From an uncultured Sulfolobales archaeon (GTDB lineage Archaea; Thermoproteota; Thermoprotei_A; Sulfolobales; NBVN01), in contig CALJEN010000006.1 in assembly GCA_938073905.1 (NCBI GenBank), forward strand, positions 1-64,000: 64,000 bases of DNA, read 5' to 3'. Positions 1-8,278 of the stretch are shown here, piece by piece. Made by a program: the position numbers and the translations under genes. Positions within the stretch are counted from its first letter, which is position 1. Every line of letters starts with the position of its first letter. The notes beneath the pieces were generated by a model that ran no database searches, was not told the origin of the DNA, and saw only the letters and a program-made list of their open reading frames with translations.

Positions 1-273
1 CACGTCCTTGTAGTAGGTCACCCAGTACGTCGGGTGCACCGTTAAGGAGAGGCTCGCGGAGTTGGGGCCCAGGGACACCTCTATCTTGTTGCCGGGGCCC
101 AGGTCGGGCTCGTTGGCGTTGGACCCGAGTTCGAAGTACACCGGCGGCCGTGTCGGCACCGCCCTCAGATCGATGGGCATGTAGGCGAAGACGCTGGAGA
201 GGGCCGCGGGGAGGGTCAGCATCAGCACTGCCACCAGTACGAGACCTGCCGCCCTCCGCGCACCGGGCGACAC
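1..273 (-). CDS. Secreted TasA-like protein, 3' part cut by window edge
   Basis: The visible 91 codons start at a GTG (271-273) and run off the left edge. They encode a signal peptide (basic MSPGARRAAG, then a leucine/valine-rich core) followed by a mature start YMPIDL and the sequence PPVYFELGSNANEPDLG. A TATA-like TTATAAG lies near 290-297, so the mRNA would be almost leaderless. The product is a close paralogue of the 206-residue protein at 31217-31837, and two stretches of 36 and 44 bases are identical between the genes. By that similarity it is probably a secreted beta-sandwich subunit of a cell-surface fibre; that role is inference. Confidence 0.8.
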   Translation of the reverse strand, partial: MSPGARRAAGLVLVAVLMLTLPAALSSVFAYMPIDLRAVPTRPPVYFELGSNANEPDLGPGNKIEVSLGPNSASLSLTVHPTYWVTYYKDV

Positions 274-424
274 TGCTTTCTTTGGTTGGAATGCTTATAA
301 GTGTTGATTACGCCCGCCCCCCGGGAGCCGCCGCGGTGCCCGCGCTCCGGGCCCGACGCGAGCCCGGGCTACGAGGCTCCCCGGTATGCGCAAAAACCGT
401 GCTCCGCTCCCTCCGGTCGGCCCC

Positions 425-1294
425 TCACTCTGTCGGGAACTCTACCGCGACCTCCACCGCGTACTCCCTGGGAGCACCGACGATACCCAGGCGGAAGCTC
501 ACGGCCTCGGTCTCGCCCCTGAGCTGCTCCCTGAACTCCTCTCGTATATCCGCTCGGGCCTCCACGGTCGCCGACTCCCCCGGCATCACCACTACCCACT
601 CGGGGATCGTGGCCCACCCGATCACCGTCCCCGTCTCTCTCAGCTCTATGCCCGCTCCCCTCAGTATCACCGGGACGTCTCCCGAGTTCCTCAGCTCGAG
701 CCTCAGCGCCTCGCTCCAGGAAGACCACCTCGTCGGGCCCACCGAGGCCTCGAGGGACATCCGGAGGGTGAAGCTCTTGTCGAACAGCACTGTCCTGTTC
801 TCGTAGGGGCCCTGCAGCCACACGACGACCCTGTACACACCCTCCAGGCACACCTCCTCGAACCACTCGGTCGGTATGTAGACGTCCAGGGTCTTCGAGC
901 CCTCCATGTGCTGGAAGCTCTGGAAGACGTTGAAGTAGTCGGGGGGCTCGTGCACGCGGTCCTGGACTCTGCCGTCCGGCAGGTAGACCGTGACTGTGCC
1001 GAACCACCATCCGTAGACCCCGCCTATCTCCACCTTCTCCCGGAGGTCGACCTCGCCGTGTATCTCGATCCTCCAGTAGAGCTCCTTGTAGTGCGGCTCG
1101 TCGACCGCGAGCACGAAGCCCACGGAGACCACGTCGGTGATCCTCGGCCGGGCGGGACCGGTGGTCTGGGTGGACTGCGCCGGCGGGGACTCCGTCGGGA
1201 GAGGCATGCCCGGTGCTGCCGAGTAGTAGAGGGCCCCGACCAGAACCGCTAGGAGGGCCAGGGCCGCGGCCACCAACACCCTACGGTCTGCCAC
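425..1294 (-). CDS. Membrane-anchored or exported protein of unknown function
   Basis: 289 residues from a GTG start. The N-terminus has two basic residues and a hydrophobic helix (about 5-27), followed by a Pro/Ser/Thr-rich linker (about 30-48), so the rest should lie outside the cell. The body is rich in beta-strand-like segments with aromatic residues; the last third (about 185-285) resembles a CARDB/DUF11-like immunoglobulin-fold pattern (LRLELRNSGDVPVILRGAGI, then a PGESATVEA turn). No catalytic motif is visible. It lies upstream of, and in the same direction as, the secreted TasA-like gene at the left edge with a 151-bp gap holding a separate promoter. I do not recognise a family. Confidence 0.8.
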   Translation of the reverse strand: MADRRVLVAAALALLAVLVGALYYSAAPGMPLPTESPPAQSTQTTGPARPRITDVVSVGFVLAVDEPHYKELYWRIEIHGEVDLREKVEIGGVYGWWFGTVTVYLPDGRVQDRVHEPPDYFNVFQSFQHMEGSKTLDVYIPTEWFEEVCLEGVYRVVVWLQGPYENRTVLFDKSFTLRMSLEASVGPTRWSSWSEALRLELRNSGDVPVILRGAGIELRETGTVIGWATIPEWVVVMPGESATVEARADIREEFREQLRGETEAVSFRLGIVGAPREYAVEVAVEFPTE

Positions 1295-1462
1295 TCACAC
1301 CATACCCCTAGAGCACTGCGCGGTGCTGCTACGCACTTCTATTCTCTGCGCGGGCTAATATAGCCGAAGCCAGCGGCGGGACGCCTCCCCGGTGTCCAGC
1401 TCCCCGGCTCGCCGGTTCGCGCGAAGATATATCCCCGGCGGCACGCTGCCTGGGCGCTCGAC

Positions 1463-2701
1463 TTGATAGAGGTCGTGGGCTCCCACCTCTACGTGGGGTC
1501 GGTGAGGGCGGACAGGATAGCGGAGGCCTACGGCACTCCAGTCTACGTCTACGACGGGGAGGTCGTGGAGGAGAACTACCTCAGGCTCAGGAGAGCCATA
1601 GGGTACAGAGACCTCGAGATAATGTACGCGTGCAAGGCCAACAGCAACGTCGGAGTCCTGAGGATCCTCAGAGACCTCGGCTCCGGTCTCGACGCGGTAT
1701 CGCCCTGGGAGGCCCTGCTCGGGGTGGAGCTCGGCTTCCCCAGGGAGAGGATCCTGTTCACGGGCACCAGCGTCTCGGACGAGGAGATGAGGTTCGTGAG
1801 GGGTGAGCTCGGGGTGCTGGTCAACGTCGACTCCCTCTCGCAGCTCAGGAGGTACGGGAGGCTGTTCCCGGAGACCGAGGTCTCGGTGAGGGTGAACCTG
1901 GGGTTCGGAGCCGGTCACCACAGGTACGCGGTCACCGGGGGTCTCTCGAAGTTCGGGGTGCCCCCGGGTCAGCTCGGGGCGGTCGGAGACGCCCTGAGGG
2001 AGCACGGGCTCAGGCTGGTGGGGCTCCACACCCACATAGGGTCTGGGATCCTGGACGCGGAGCCCTTCCTCGAGGCCGCGAGGAGGCTCCTCGAGCTGGC
2101 CTCCCGGTTCCCGGACCTCGAGTTCGTCGACGTCGGTGGGGGCTTCGGGATACCCTACGGGCCTAGCGAGAGGCCCCTGGACGTGGAGCTCCTGGGCGGC
2201 GAGCTCGCGAAGCTCGTGGAGGACTTCGCCTCCAGGTACGGTCACGTCAGGCTGAGGGTGGAGCCCGGCAGGTTCATAGTGGGGAGCGCGGGCGTCCTCC
2301 TGACTAGAGTGGTCGACGTCAAGGAGGTCGAGGTCGGCGGGGCGAGGAAGGTCTTCGTCGGGGTGGACTCCGGCATGAACCACCTGATCAGACCGGCTCT
2401 CTACGGAGCCCGCCACGAGGTCGTGGCCGCGACCAAGGCGGACTGGCCGAGAGTCCTGAGGGCCGACGTGGTCGGCAACATATGCGAGAGCGGAGACGTG
2501 CTGGCCGCGGACGCCGAGCTCCCGGAGGTCGAGGAGGGAGACGTGCTGGCCATAATGAACGCGGGGGCCTACGGGTACTCGATGAGCTCTAACTACAACC
2601 TGAGGCCCAGACCTCCGGAGGTCCTCGTCTACAGGGGCGAGACCAGGCTGACCAGGAGGAGGGAGACCTTCGGGGACTTGATGAGGACTGTCGAGCTGTA
2701 G
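1463..2701 (+). CDS. lysA: Diaminopimelate decarboxylase
   Basis: 412 residues. It catalyses the PLP-dependent decarboxylation of meso-diaminopimelate to L-lysine in the cytoplasm. The fold type III PLP lysine is in YACKANSN (about residue 57), the HTHIGSGI and GGGFGIPYG segments bind phosphate and substrate, EPGRFIVG carries the substrate-binding arginine, and CESGDVLA holds the catalytic cysteine. The TTG start at 1463 is chosen because a TATA-like GATATAT at about 1425-1431 places transcription initiation near 1455-1460. It is monocistronic here. A carboxynorspermidine or ornithine decarboxylase paralogue is less likely because all LysA motifs are intact. An M20 peptidase (57487-58716) that might act in the same pathway lies far away. 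Confidence 0.93.
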   Translation: MIEVVGSHLYVGSVRADRIAEAYGTPVYVYDGEVVEENYLRLRRAIGYRDLEIMYACKANSNVGVLRILRDLGSGLDAVSPWEALLGVELGFPRERILFTGTSVSDEEMRFVRGELGVLVNVDSLSQLRRYGRLFPETEVSVRVNLGFGAGHHRYAVTGGLSKFGVPPGQLGAVGDALREHGLRLVGLHTHIGSGILDAEPFLEAARRLLELASRFPDLEFVDVGGGFGIPYGPSERPLDVELLGGELAKLVEDFASRYGHVRLRVEPGRFIVGSAGVLLTRVVDVKEVEVGGARKVFVGVDSGMNHLIRPALYGARHEVVAATKADWPRVLRADVVGNICESGDVLAADAELPEVEEGDVLAIMNAGAYGYSMSSNYNLRPRPPEVLVYRGETRLTRRRETFGDLMRTVEL

Positions 2702-2951
2702 CGAGAGCTCTGCTGGGGGACGACCCGGGAGCCCGGAGAGCTCCCGCTTGTCCGCGCGAGGCCGGCGGGAGGTCCTCGGGCGCGTGGGACAGCTGGGAAG
2801 GGAGACCGTGGGAGCACAGTCGCGGGGTCCGTGTACAGAGCTTTAGCATCGAAACGGCGAAGGGCTGGTGAGCCCCCCGACCCCGCACCCCAAGGAGCCC
2901 GGGAAGGAACGAGGGCGTGGCCCTGGCGGGCGGAGCGCTGAAGCGGGCTTC

Positions 2952-4016
2952 CTAGGGCCTGCGGGGTTCGTCTACCGACGGTCCCTCCGGGTTCCGAGCA
3001 GCCCACCGCTTCTCGAACGCGCGCTCTACCGCGATTGAGGCGATCGCTAGGACGGCCCCGAGGGCGACCAGACCCATACCCAGGACGGGACTGACCGGAG
3101 CCCGGACGTAGCTCCTCTCCTCCCACGATACGCTGACGTCGTACAGCACCGAGATCTCGACGGGCTTGGTGTACGAGATGCTGGCGGATAGCAGCACCTC
3201 CAGCTCCTCCCCCAGAGTCCCCGGCTCCCTCCACGTCCTCAGCACGATGAAGTAGAGGTCTCTCGTCGTGGACGCGATGGAGAAGGAGTACGAGGACTCC
3301 CCCCTCGCCTCGTAAAAGGCTCTGCAGGGTAGGCCGCTCTTCCACAGGTCGTAGTTCGCGGTGTCGACCACCATCAGGTCGAAGCTCCGGCCCCTCAGCT
3401 CCCTGGCCGAGCCACTCACCACCGCTACCGAGTCTTCGAGCATCACGGGTAGGTTCGTGAAGGTGTAGCCGTAGTCGGCCCATCCCACGAGCCTGACCAC
3501 CTCGTCGACCAGGGAGTCCGCCGCGCGCTCCCCCGCTCGAACGTTTGAGACTACGAGGAGCAGGTCGGCAGCGGGGAGGGAGAGCGAGTACGTGCTCACG
3601 TTGGCCACCTCGAGGTAGGCGGTGTAGGCCGCTCCGGCCTTCCAGAGCTCGTAGTTGGGCCTGTCGAGGACGTGGAGGTCGAAGGGACGCCCTCTCAGCT
3701 CCCTAACGGTGCCGCTGACCCTCAGGCTCCTCGACCCCTCGGGGACGTGAACGTAGCTCGCGGGCTCTAGAGACCAGTGGTGCTGTGGGTACCAGAGCCA
3801 GACCACCCTAGGGGGAACGGTCACCTCCTTGAGCAGCCTCTCGCTCCTGGGGACCCACACCTCCCTCGTTACGGGAACCGCGGACAGCGCGGCACCCAGG
3901 GCTACGATGAGCAGACCGGCTATGGCTAGCGTCCTCGAAGCTCTCAGGCCCGCCGCCCAGCTACGGGCGTTAGGAGAGCATATATGCCCCGCCGCGGCTC
4001 GAGCCCGCGCTTCCAC
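2952..4016 (-). CDS. Membrane protein with two tandem beta-domain repeats
   Basis: About 355 residues if started at the GTG at 4014-4016. An N-terminal helix (TLAIAGLLIVALGAALSAV) and a C-terminal helix (MGLVALGAVLAIASIAV) bracket an extracytoplasmic region. That region contains two clear copies of one domain: ELRGRPFDLHVLDRPNYELW...TYSLSLP...LLLVVSN and ELRGRSFDLMVVDTANYDLW...SYSFSIA...LYFIVLR. The pattern recalls the GOLD/emp24-like beta-sandwich of archaeal surface proteins; this is a resemblance, not a proven match. The start is uncertain: a TATA-like CATATATG sits at about 3979-3986, but no ATG/GTG/TTG lies in frame downstream before the membrane helix. The chosen GTG overlaps the end of the upstream gene by 47 bp. 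Confidence 0.72.
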   Translation of the reverse strand: MEARARAAAGHICSPNARSWAAGLRASRTLAIAGLLIVALGAALSAVPVTREVWVPRSERLLKEVTVPPRVVWLWYPQHHWSLEPASYVHVPEGSRSLRVSGTVRELRGRPFDLHVLDRPNYELWKAGAAYTAYLEVANVSTYSLSLPAADLLLVVSNVRAGERAADSLVDEVVRLVGWADYGYTFTNLPVMLEDSVAVVSGSARELRGRSFDLMVVDTANYDLWKSGLPCRAFYEARGESSYSFSIASTTRDLYFIVLRTWREPGTLGEELEVLLSASISYTKPVEISVLYDVSVSWEERSYVRAPVSPVLGMGLVALGAVLAIASIAVERAFEKRWAARNPEGPSVDEPRRP

Positions 4017-5301
4017 AGTAGGCGCGTCGCCGGCTGGCGAGGCCTTGACCGCGAGAGCTCCCGGTCCGGGGCCGCGGAGTCGGCCCGGGGAACCGCGGGA
4101 CCCGGCCGTAGCCCGAGGACATGTCGAACACCGGGAGCAGCATTGAAGGCGGGACCGCCGTGGATTGCCTCCTCCCGCCTCTCCCGGAGGCCTCTCCAGC
4201 TGGAGCTCGGCCGGGATCGCCGGCACTTCGGAAGCGGCCTCCGGCGGCCCGGTCTGGACGGGGACGCTCGACCCCGAGTTGGCCGGACCCTGGCTTCCTC
4301 AGCACCTCGCCGACGCCGTATCCGAGGAGGGCCACCAGGAGCTGGGAGAGGATGGCCACCAGGGTCGCGAGCCTGTAGAGGACGACGGAGGCCGTCGCGG
4401 CCTCCGGGTCTACCCCCATAGCTGCCGAGGCCAAAAGCTGGACCGTCTCCACCTGTCCGATCCCCGCCGGGGTCACTATCGGCAGGAGCCAGAAGGTGAC
4501 GAGGATGGCGTCGAAGAGCACCAGCGAGTAGGCGAGGTTCACCGGGTGACCGAGCCCCGAGAGCACCAGGTGGCCGCCCAGAGCCGCCAGCGCCTTCTCG
4601 AGCCCTACGAGGAGGAGGGCTGCGCAGAGGGGCCCGACCCGGGGGCGCTTCGGGGACACGGGAACCTCCCAGCGAGCCCCGAGCCTGGAGGATAGCCTCT
4701 CGAGGAGTCCCGAGACCCTCCTAGACCTGGCCGAGGCAAAGGCCGCGATGTTCAGGAGGTTCGTAGCGGCGACAGCAGCCGCGAGCCACAGGACTACCGC
4801 GTCGACCCTGTGGAGCAGCAGGGCCACCAGGAAGACCTCCGCAGCTGCGGAGACCGAGTGGACTAGCCTGTGCGCGAACACGACCTCCAGGGCTCCGCCG
4901 GGGCCGAGCCCCTCGCGGACTAGGAGTGCCGTCCTCCCGACCTCGACGGCCCCTCCCACGGGCACCGCGTATTCCAGCGCCAGGGAGCTGTAGACGATGA
5001 GGAGAGTCCTGCGGAGGTCCAGCCGGTGGCCGTAAGACCTCATGACCATGTAGAACTGGGTCGCGTGGACGAGGGGACCCAGGGCCCTGAGCGCGATGAC
5101 CGTTGTCAGGAGCGGGATGGGGAGCGAGGAGGCCATCGAGATGGCTGACCCCAGGTCTACCGAGAGAGCGTACTTGGAGACGGCGAGGAGAGCCGCGACC
5201 CCGGCGAGGACAGCTGCGAGGGCCCTGGCCCAGGTTCCGAGAGACCTCCCCTTTCCCCGCTGGCCCTCCCAGCGCGCCGGACCACCGCGAGCCCCGGCCA
5301 A
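3970..5301 (-). CDS. Flippase-like integral membrane protein (UPF0104/AglD-type)
   Basis: 443 residues from a TTG start; a TATA-like CTTATATG is at about 5352-5359. Residues about 25-330 form seven or eight membrane helices of the lysylphosphatidylglycerol-synthase transmembrane family (PF03706 type). Family hallmarks visible are EYAVPVGGAVEVGRTALL and the C-terminal VTPAGIGQVETVQLL with a following YRLATL. Relatives such as AglD act in lipid-linked sugar transfer or flipping at the membrane. After GVGEVLRKP the last 110 or so residues are arginine/proline/glycine-rich and low in complexity, unlike the family, so the natural C-terminus may be shorter with a frameshift or read-through extension. 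The next gene (2952-4016) begins inside this tail. Confidence 0.8.
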   Translation of the reverse strand: MAGARGGPARWEGQRGKGRSLGTWARALAAVLAGVAALLAVSKYALSVDLGSAISMASSLPIPLLTTVIALRALGPLVHATQFYMVMRSYGHRLDLRRTLLIVYSSLALEYAVPVGGAVEVGRTALLVREGLGPGGALEVVFAHRLVHSVSAAAEVFLVALLLHRVDAVVLWLAAAVAATNLLNIAAFASARSRRVSGLLERLSSRLGARWEVPVSPKRPRVGPLCAALLLVGLEKALAALGGHLVLSGLGHPVNLAYSLVLFDAILVTFWLLPIVTPAGIGQVETVQLLASAAMGVDPEAATASVVLYRLATLVAILSQLLVALLGYGVGEVLRKPGSGQLGVERPRPDRAAGGRFRSAGDPGRAPAGEASGRGGRRQSTAVPPSMLLPVFDMSSGYGRVPRFPGPTPRPRTGSSRGQGLASRRRAYCGSAGSSRGGAYMLS

Positions 5302-5554
5302 GCGCGCCTCCCTGCGGACTAGCCCTAGATCTCTCCTGGAGATGGTGACACCACATATAAGACCGGCGCGCGGGCCACCGCGTGGAGCCGGTGGCAGTAG
5401 CCTCTTCCTCTACAGACTCCTGCGCCCGGGGCCCTCGCTCTCAGCGCTCGCTCGGGAAGCTACGGTGAGGGCTCCGGGCAACGGTGGACTGGGGTCCGCG
5501 CCCGACCAGATGGAGCCCCACCGCGGCGAGCCCAGCGAGGGATGTCCCCTCGGT

Positions 5555-5854
5555 CTAGAGCTCGGCCCCGGTGAGCTCGTCCACCACCAAGACCTCTGCG
5601 AAGCCGAGACCGCGGAGGGAGTCCTTGATCCTCTGGACCACAGTACTCATCAGGACGTGGTTGATGAGCTTGCAAAAGCCGCAGCCGGGGTCGGACCCGA
5701 TGAAGTCTACGAAGACGGCCACCCTGGTGCCGTCCGTAGAGACCCTCACCCTCCTCACGAGGCCGGACGATACGACGTCGATGTCGAAGCCCGGCACCTC
5801 GACCTTCCCGAGGGCTTCCCAGACCCTGGCGACGTCCAGCGCCCCTACCCGCAC
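5555..5854 (-). CDS. MIP18/DUF59-family Fe-S cluster assembly protein
   Basis: 99 residues from a GTG start at 5854 placed about 22 bp after an ATTTTAG TATA-like box. The pattern GLVRRVRVSTDGTRVAVFVDF followed by PGCGFCKLI and a C-terminal amphipathic helix fits the DUF59 (PF01883) family. Members help insert or transfer Fe-S clusters in the cytoplasm. The extra CxxC (GCGFC) is noteworthy because the family usually has a single conserved cysteine in this loop, so direct metal or cluster binding is possible. It is a lone gene between a membrane protein and the divergent transporter. Confidence 0.75.
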   Translation of the reverse strand: MRVGALDVARVWEALGKVEVPGFDIDVVSSGLVRRVRVSTDGTRVAVFVDFIGSDPGCGFCKLINHVLMSTVVQRIKDSLRGLGFAEVLVVDELTGAEL

Positions 5855-6057
5855 CCTACGGGAGTGGGGAGCTAAAATGGGGCGCCCCGGTCGAGACCGA
5901 AGACGCCCGCTCCTTTCCCGGTGACAGCCCTGGGTCGACGGTGGCTCAGCTTCTTTTAACCCCGGGCTCTGGTAGTAGGTTCCGTGAGAGGTGCGGGTAG
6001 CTGGAGAGGGAGCTCGGAAAGCTCGCGGTCGCGAGCCTGGTCTCCGTCGCGATCGCG

Positions 6058-7497
6058 GTGGCGGTGTCCGCGGTCGTGAGGATCCCCACGGAGGACGCCC
6101 TCGGGCGCGCCGTAGCCTGGAGCTGGTGCGAGGTGCGCGGCTGCTCCAGCGTGACCGAGATCAACGAGCCCCGCGTCGTCCTGGAGGGAGCGGTAGTCCT
6201 GAGCGCGTTCCTCTTCATCGTCGCCAGCACCATAGTCTCGCCCGAGTACAGGTACTACTCGGCCCTCCTCGGGCTATCGCTGGTGGCGTTCAGCGGAGCG
6301 GTTCCCGCGCAGCACCTGATAGAGGGGGCCGAGTGGAGACTGATCCTCTTCCTCGTCGGGAGCATGACGCTCGCCTACCTCCTCCAGAGGCTCGGGGTGT
6401 TCAGATACCTCTCGATCAAGATGCTCCAGGCCTCGAAGGGGAGGCCGGGGCTGCTAGTCCTCTACGTCCTGCTCCTCTCGTGGTTCCTAGCGATGGTGGT
6501 CGACGAGGTCACGAGCGTGGTCTACATGGTGATGCTGGTCCTGGACATCTACAGGCTGACCGGTCACGACGTGAGACCACTGCTCGTCCTCTCGGTGGTG
6601 GCCACCAACGTGGGCAGCCTGGCTCTTCCCGTGGGCAACCCGATAGGGATATACATGGCCTTCACCGTCGGTCTAACGGTCGCCGACTTCCTCAGGAGGG
6701 GGCTACCGCTCTCCTTCACGGTCCTCACTGTCACCGCAGCCCTCTCCGCCGCTCTGATGCGCGGCTACCTCCGGAACCTAGGGAGGGCACTCTCCCGGGA
6801 GAGGTGCGAGGCCTTCATCCAGGCCTACTACGCCAACCTGACGGCCAGGGACGCGAGGAACATCTACGGGGGGCTCTCGACCCTGACGGCCTTCCTCGTC
6901 ACGGTAGCCTCCAACGACCTCGTGGCGGAGGGGGTCTCCCGCCTAGCCGGGGCGGAGGTCTCGCCGCACGCCCTGCTCTCCCTCACCCCCTACGCTTACC
7001 TCGTGGTGGCCGCGCTGCTGGTCGGGGTTAGCAATATGAGGGAGGCCCTGGAGAAGGGAGTCGAGTGGCCCTCGCTCGTCTTCTTCATATCGCTGTTCAT
7101 GATGGGCCACTCCCTGGCGTGGACCGGAGTCTCCCACAGGATCGCCTACCTGACCGCGGAGCTCGCGCCGGCGGGCTCGGGTAGCGTCGCTCCGCTGTAC
7201 CTGGCCCTCTCCGCGGTCCTCAGCGCGTTCCTCGACAACCTCTCGGTGGTCGTGGCGTTCACCAGCGTCGGGAAGGCCCTCGTGGCCTTCGGGGTGTCCG
7301 GCAAGGTCTTCTGGGGGATACTCTACGGGGGCGTCCTGGGGGGCAACTACACTCCCATAGGGAGCACCGCCAACCTCGTGGCCCTGGCCATGGTGGAGAA
7401 GCACACGAAGGTGACGTGGGGGTACTGGCTCAGGGTCTCCGGGCTCGTGACCACGGTTCAGTTAGCCGTAGCGCTGGCGTGGCTGTTCCTCGTCTAG
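6058..7497 (+). CDS. SLC13/ArsB/NhaD-type ion transporter
   Basis: About 479 residues with 11-12 membrane helices. The citrate-transporter/ArsB superfamily signature appears twice: VGNPIGIYMAFTVG (about 205-220) and GGNYTPIGSTANLVAL (about 425-440), the two inverted-repeat hairpin motifs that bind substrate and sodium in this superfamily. The substrate (dicarboxylate, arsenite or Na+/H+) cannot be told. The start is unclear: in-frame codons from 6001 to 6057 encode a further hydrophobic stretch (LAVASLVSVAIAVAV) but begin with CTG after a stop at 5998-6000; the TATA-like CTTTTAA is at 5953-5959. GTG 6058 is the first standard start. A 40-residue membrane peptide is encoded downstream. Confidence 0.87.
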   Translation: MAVSAVVRIPTEDALGRAVAWSWCEVRGCSSVTEINEPRVVLEGAVVLSAFLFIVASTIVSPEYRYYSALLGLSLVAFSGAVPAQHLIEGAEWRLILFLVGSMTLAYLLQRLGVFRYLSIKMLQASKGRPGLLVLYVLLLSWFLAMVVDEVTSVVYMVMLVLDIYRLTGHDVRPLLVLSVVATNVGSLALPVGNPIGIYMAFTVGLTVADFLRRGLPLSFTVLTVTAALSAALMRGYLRNLGRALSRERCEAFIQAYYANLTARDARNIYGGLSTLTAFLVTVASNDLVAEGVSRLAGAEVSPHALLSLTPYAYLVVAALLVGVSNMREALEKGVEWPSLVFFISLFMMGHSLAWTGVSHRIAYLTAELAPAGSGSVAPLYLALSAVLSAFLDNLSVVVAFTSVGKALVAFGVSGKVFWGILYGGVLGGNYTPIGSTANLVALAMVEKHTKVTWGYWLRVSGLVTTVQLAVALAWLFLV

Positions 7498-7618
7498 ACA
7501 GAGCCCACCCCGCCGCGTCGGGCGCGGAACCCGCTATCGGCGCCCGCGCCGCGGGTCTCGGCCTCTAGGCTCCGTGCTTTTACGAAAGTCTAGCGCGAGA
7601 GGGGGTGCGGCAGGTATC

Positions 7619-7741
7619 ATGGTGGCTTGGTACGGTGTCGTAGCGTACCTGGCTCTGATCCCCCTGATCCTCGCGGTGGGCTCGGCCCTGGCTAGGAGGG
7701 TCGAGAAGCTCCCGGCGAAGCCCACTAGGCTCTACGAGTAG
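7619..7741 (+). CDS. 40-residue single-span membrane peptide
   Basis: ATG at 7619 opens a 40-codon frame encoding one hydrophobic helix (YGVVAYLALIPLILAVGSAL) followed by a basic tail RRVEKLPAKP, a classic positive-inside small membrane protein. A TATA-like GCTTTTACG is at about 7576-7584, and a GGGGGTG Shine-Dalgarno-like run lies before the ATG. It follows the SLC13/ArsB-type transporter by 120 bp in the same direction but has its own promoter. It may be a small transporter accessory subunit, as DUF3311 is for symporters, but that is inference. Confidence 0.6.
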   Translation: MVAWYGVVAYLALIPLILAVGSALARRVEKLPAKPTRLYE

Positions 7742-8278
7742 AGCCCGGGAGGCTCGCGGGAGTGCGCTCCCGAAGAGCTGCTACTGGACCGGGCCACTCG
7801 GCGCGGAGCTCCCGCCCAGAGGACCCGTACCGCGGTTTCGGCTGGAACGCGGTACACCGCGCCTAGGCAGAGAACGCGGAGGACTGGGGTGGGGGAGGCT
7901 CCGGTCTCTGCGCTCGGGGCGGTGGCGCTCTCGACACTCGCGCCACCGCGGTCTCCGGACGAGACTCGCGCGCTCGAGCGTCCCACCTCGACCGCGTTGC
8001 GGACGCTCCAGCACTGCGGCACCAGCGGTTTCCGGGCACGCCTCCGCATCGGTCCCACGGGGACGGCGCTACGCCCGGAGCGACCTCCTCGGCATGAGCG
8101 GTGTCGCAGAGGACTGCTGCGCCGGAACGCGGGGGTCCGAGGAGCCGGGCATCCCACGGGGTCTTCCCACCGAGCACGCGCTCCCGCAGTGCCGGTGGGG
8201 AAGCGCGACGGCCTCGGCACCTCCACGGCTGACCGCCGCCTACCCGGTCGGCGGTGCGGACCCTCGGCGGTGGAGGGC
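7742..8278. other. Non-coding stretch of about 540 bp
   Basis: No reading frame here has the codon pattern of the flanking genes. The stretch separates the end of the 40-residue peptide gene from the convergent end of the GH130 operon. It contains several short GC-rich inverted repeats (for example around 7832-7862, with repeated CCGCG/CGCGG elements), but no clear TATA box, tRNA or long hairpin. It could be a decayed gene or untranslated RNA; nothing specific can be supported. Confidence 0.4.

Noticed and set aside
1355-2416. Long minus-strand open frame opposite lysA
   Set aside because: High GC content creates long antisense frames; the predicted sequence is rich in Pro, Glu, His and Arg with no domain, whereas lysA has all motifs.
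7742-8278. Coding gene in the gap between the membrane peptide and the GH130 operon
   Set aside because: The open frames are Arg/Gly/Pro-rich in all phases, with no start-associated signals or domains.
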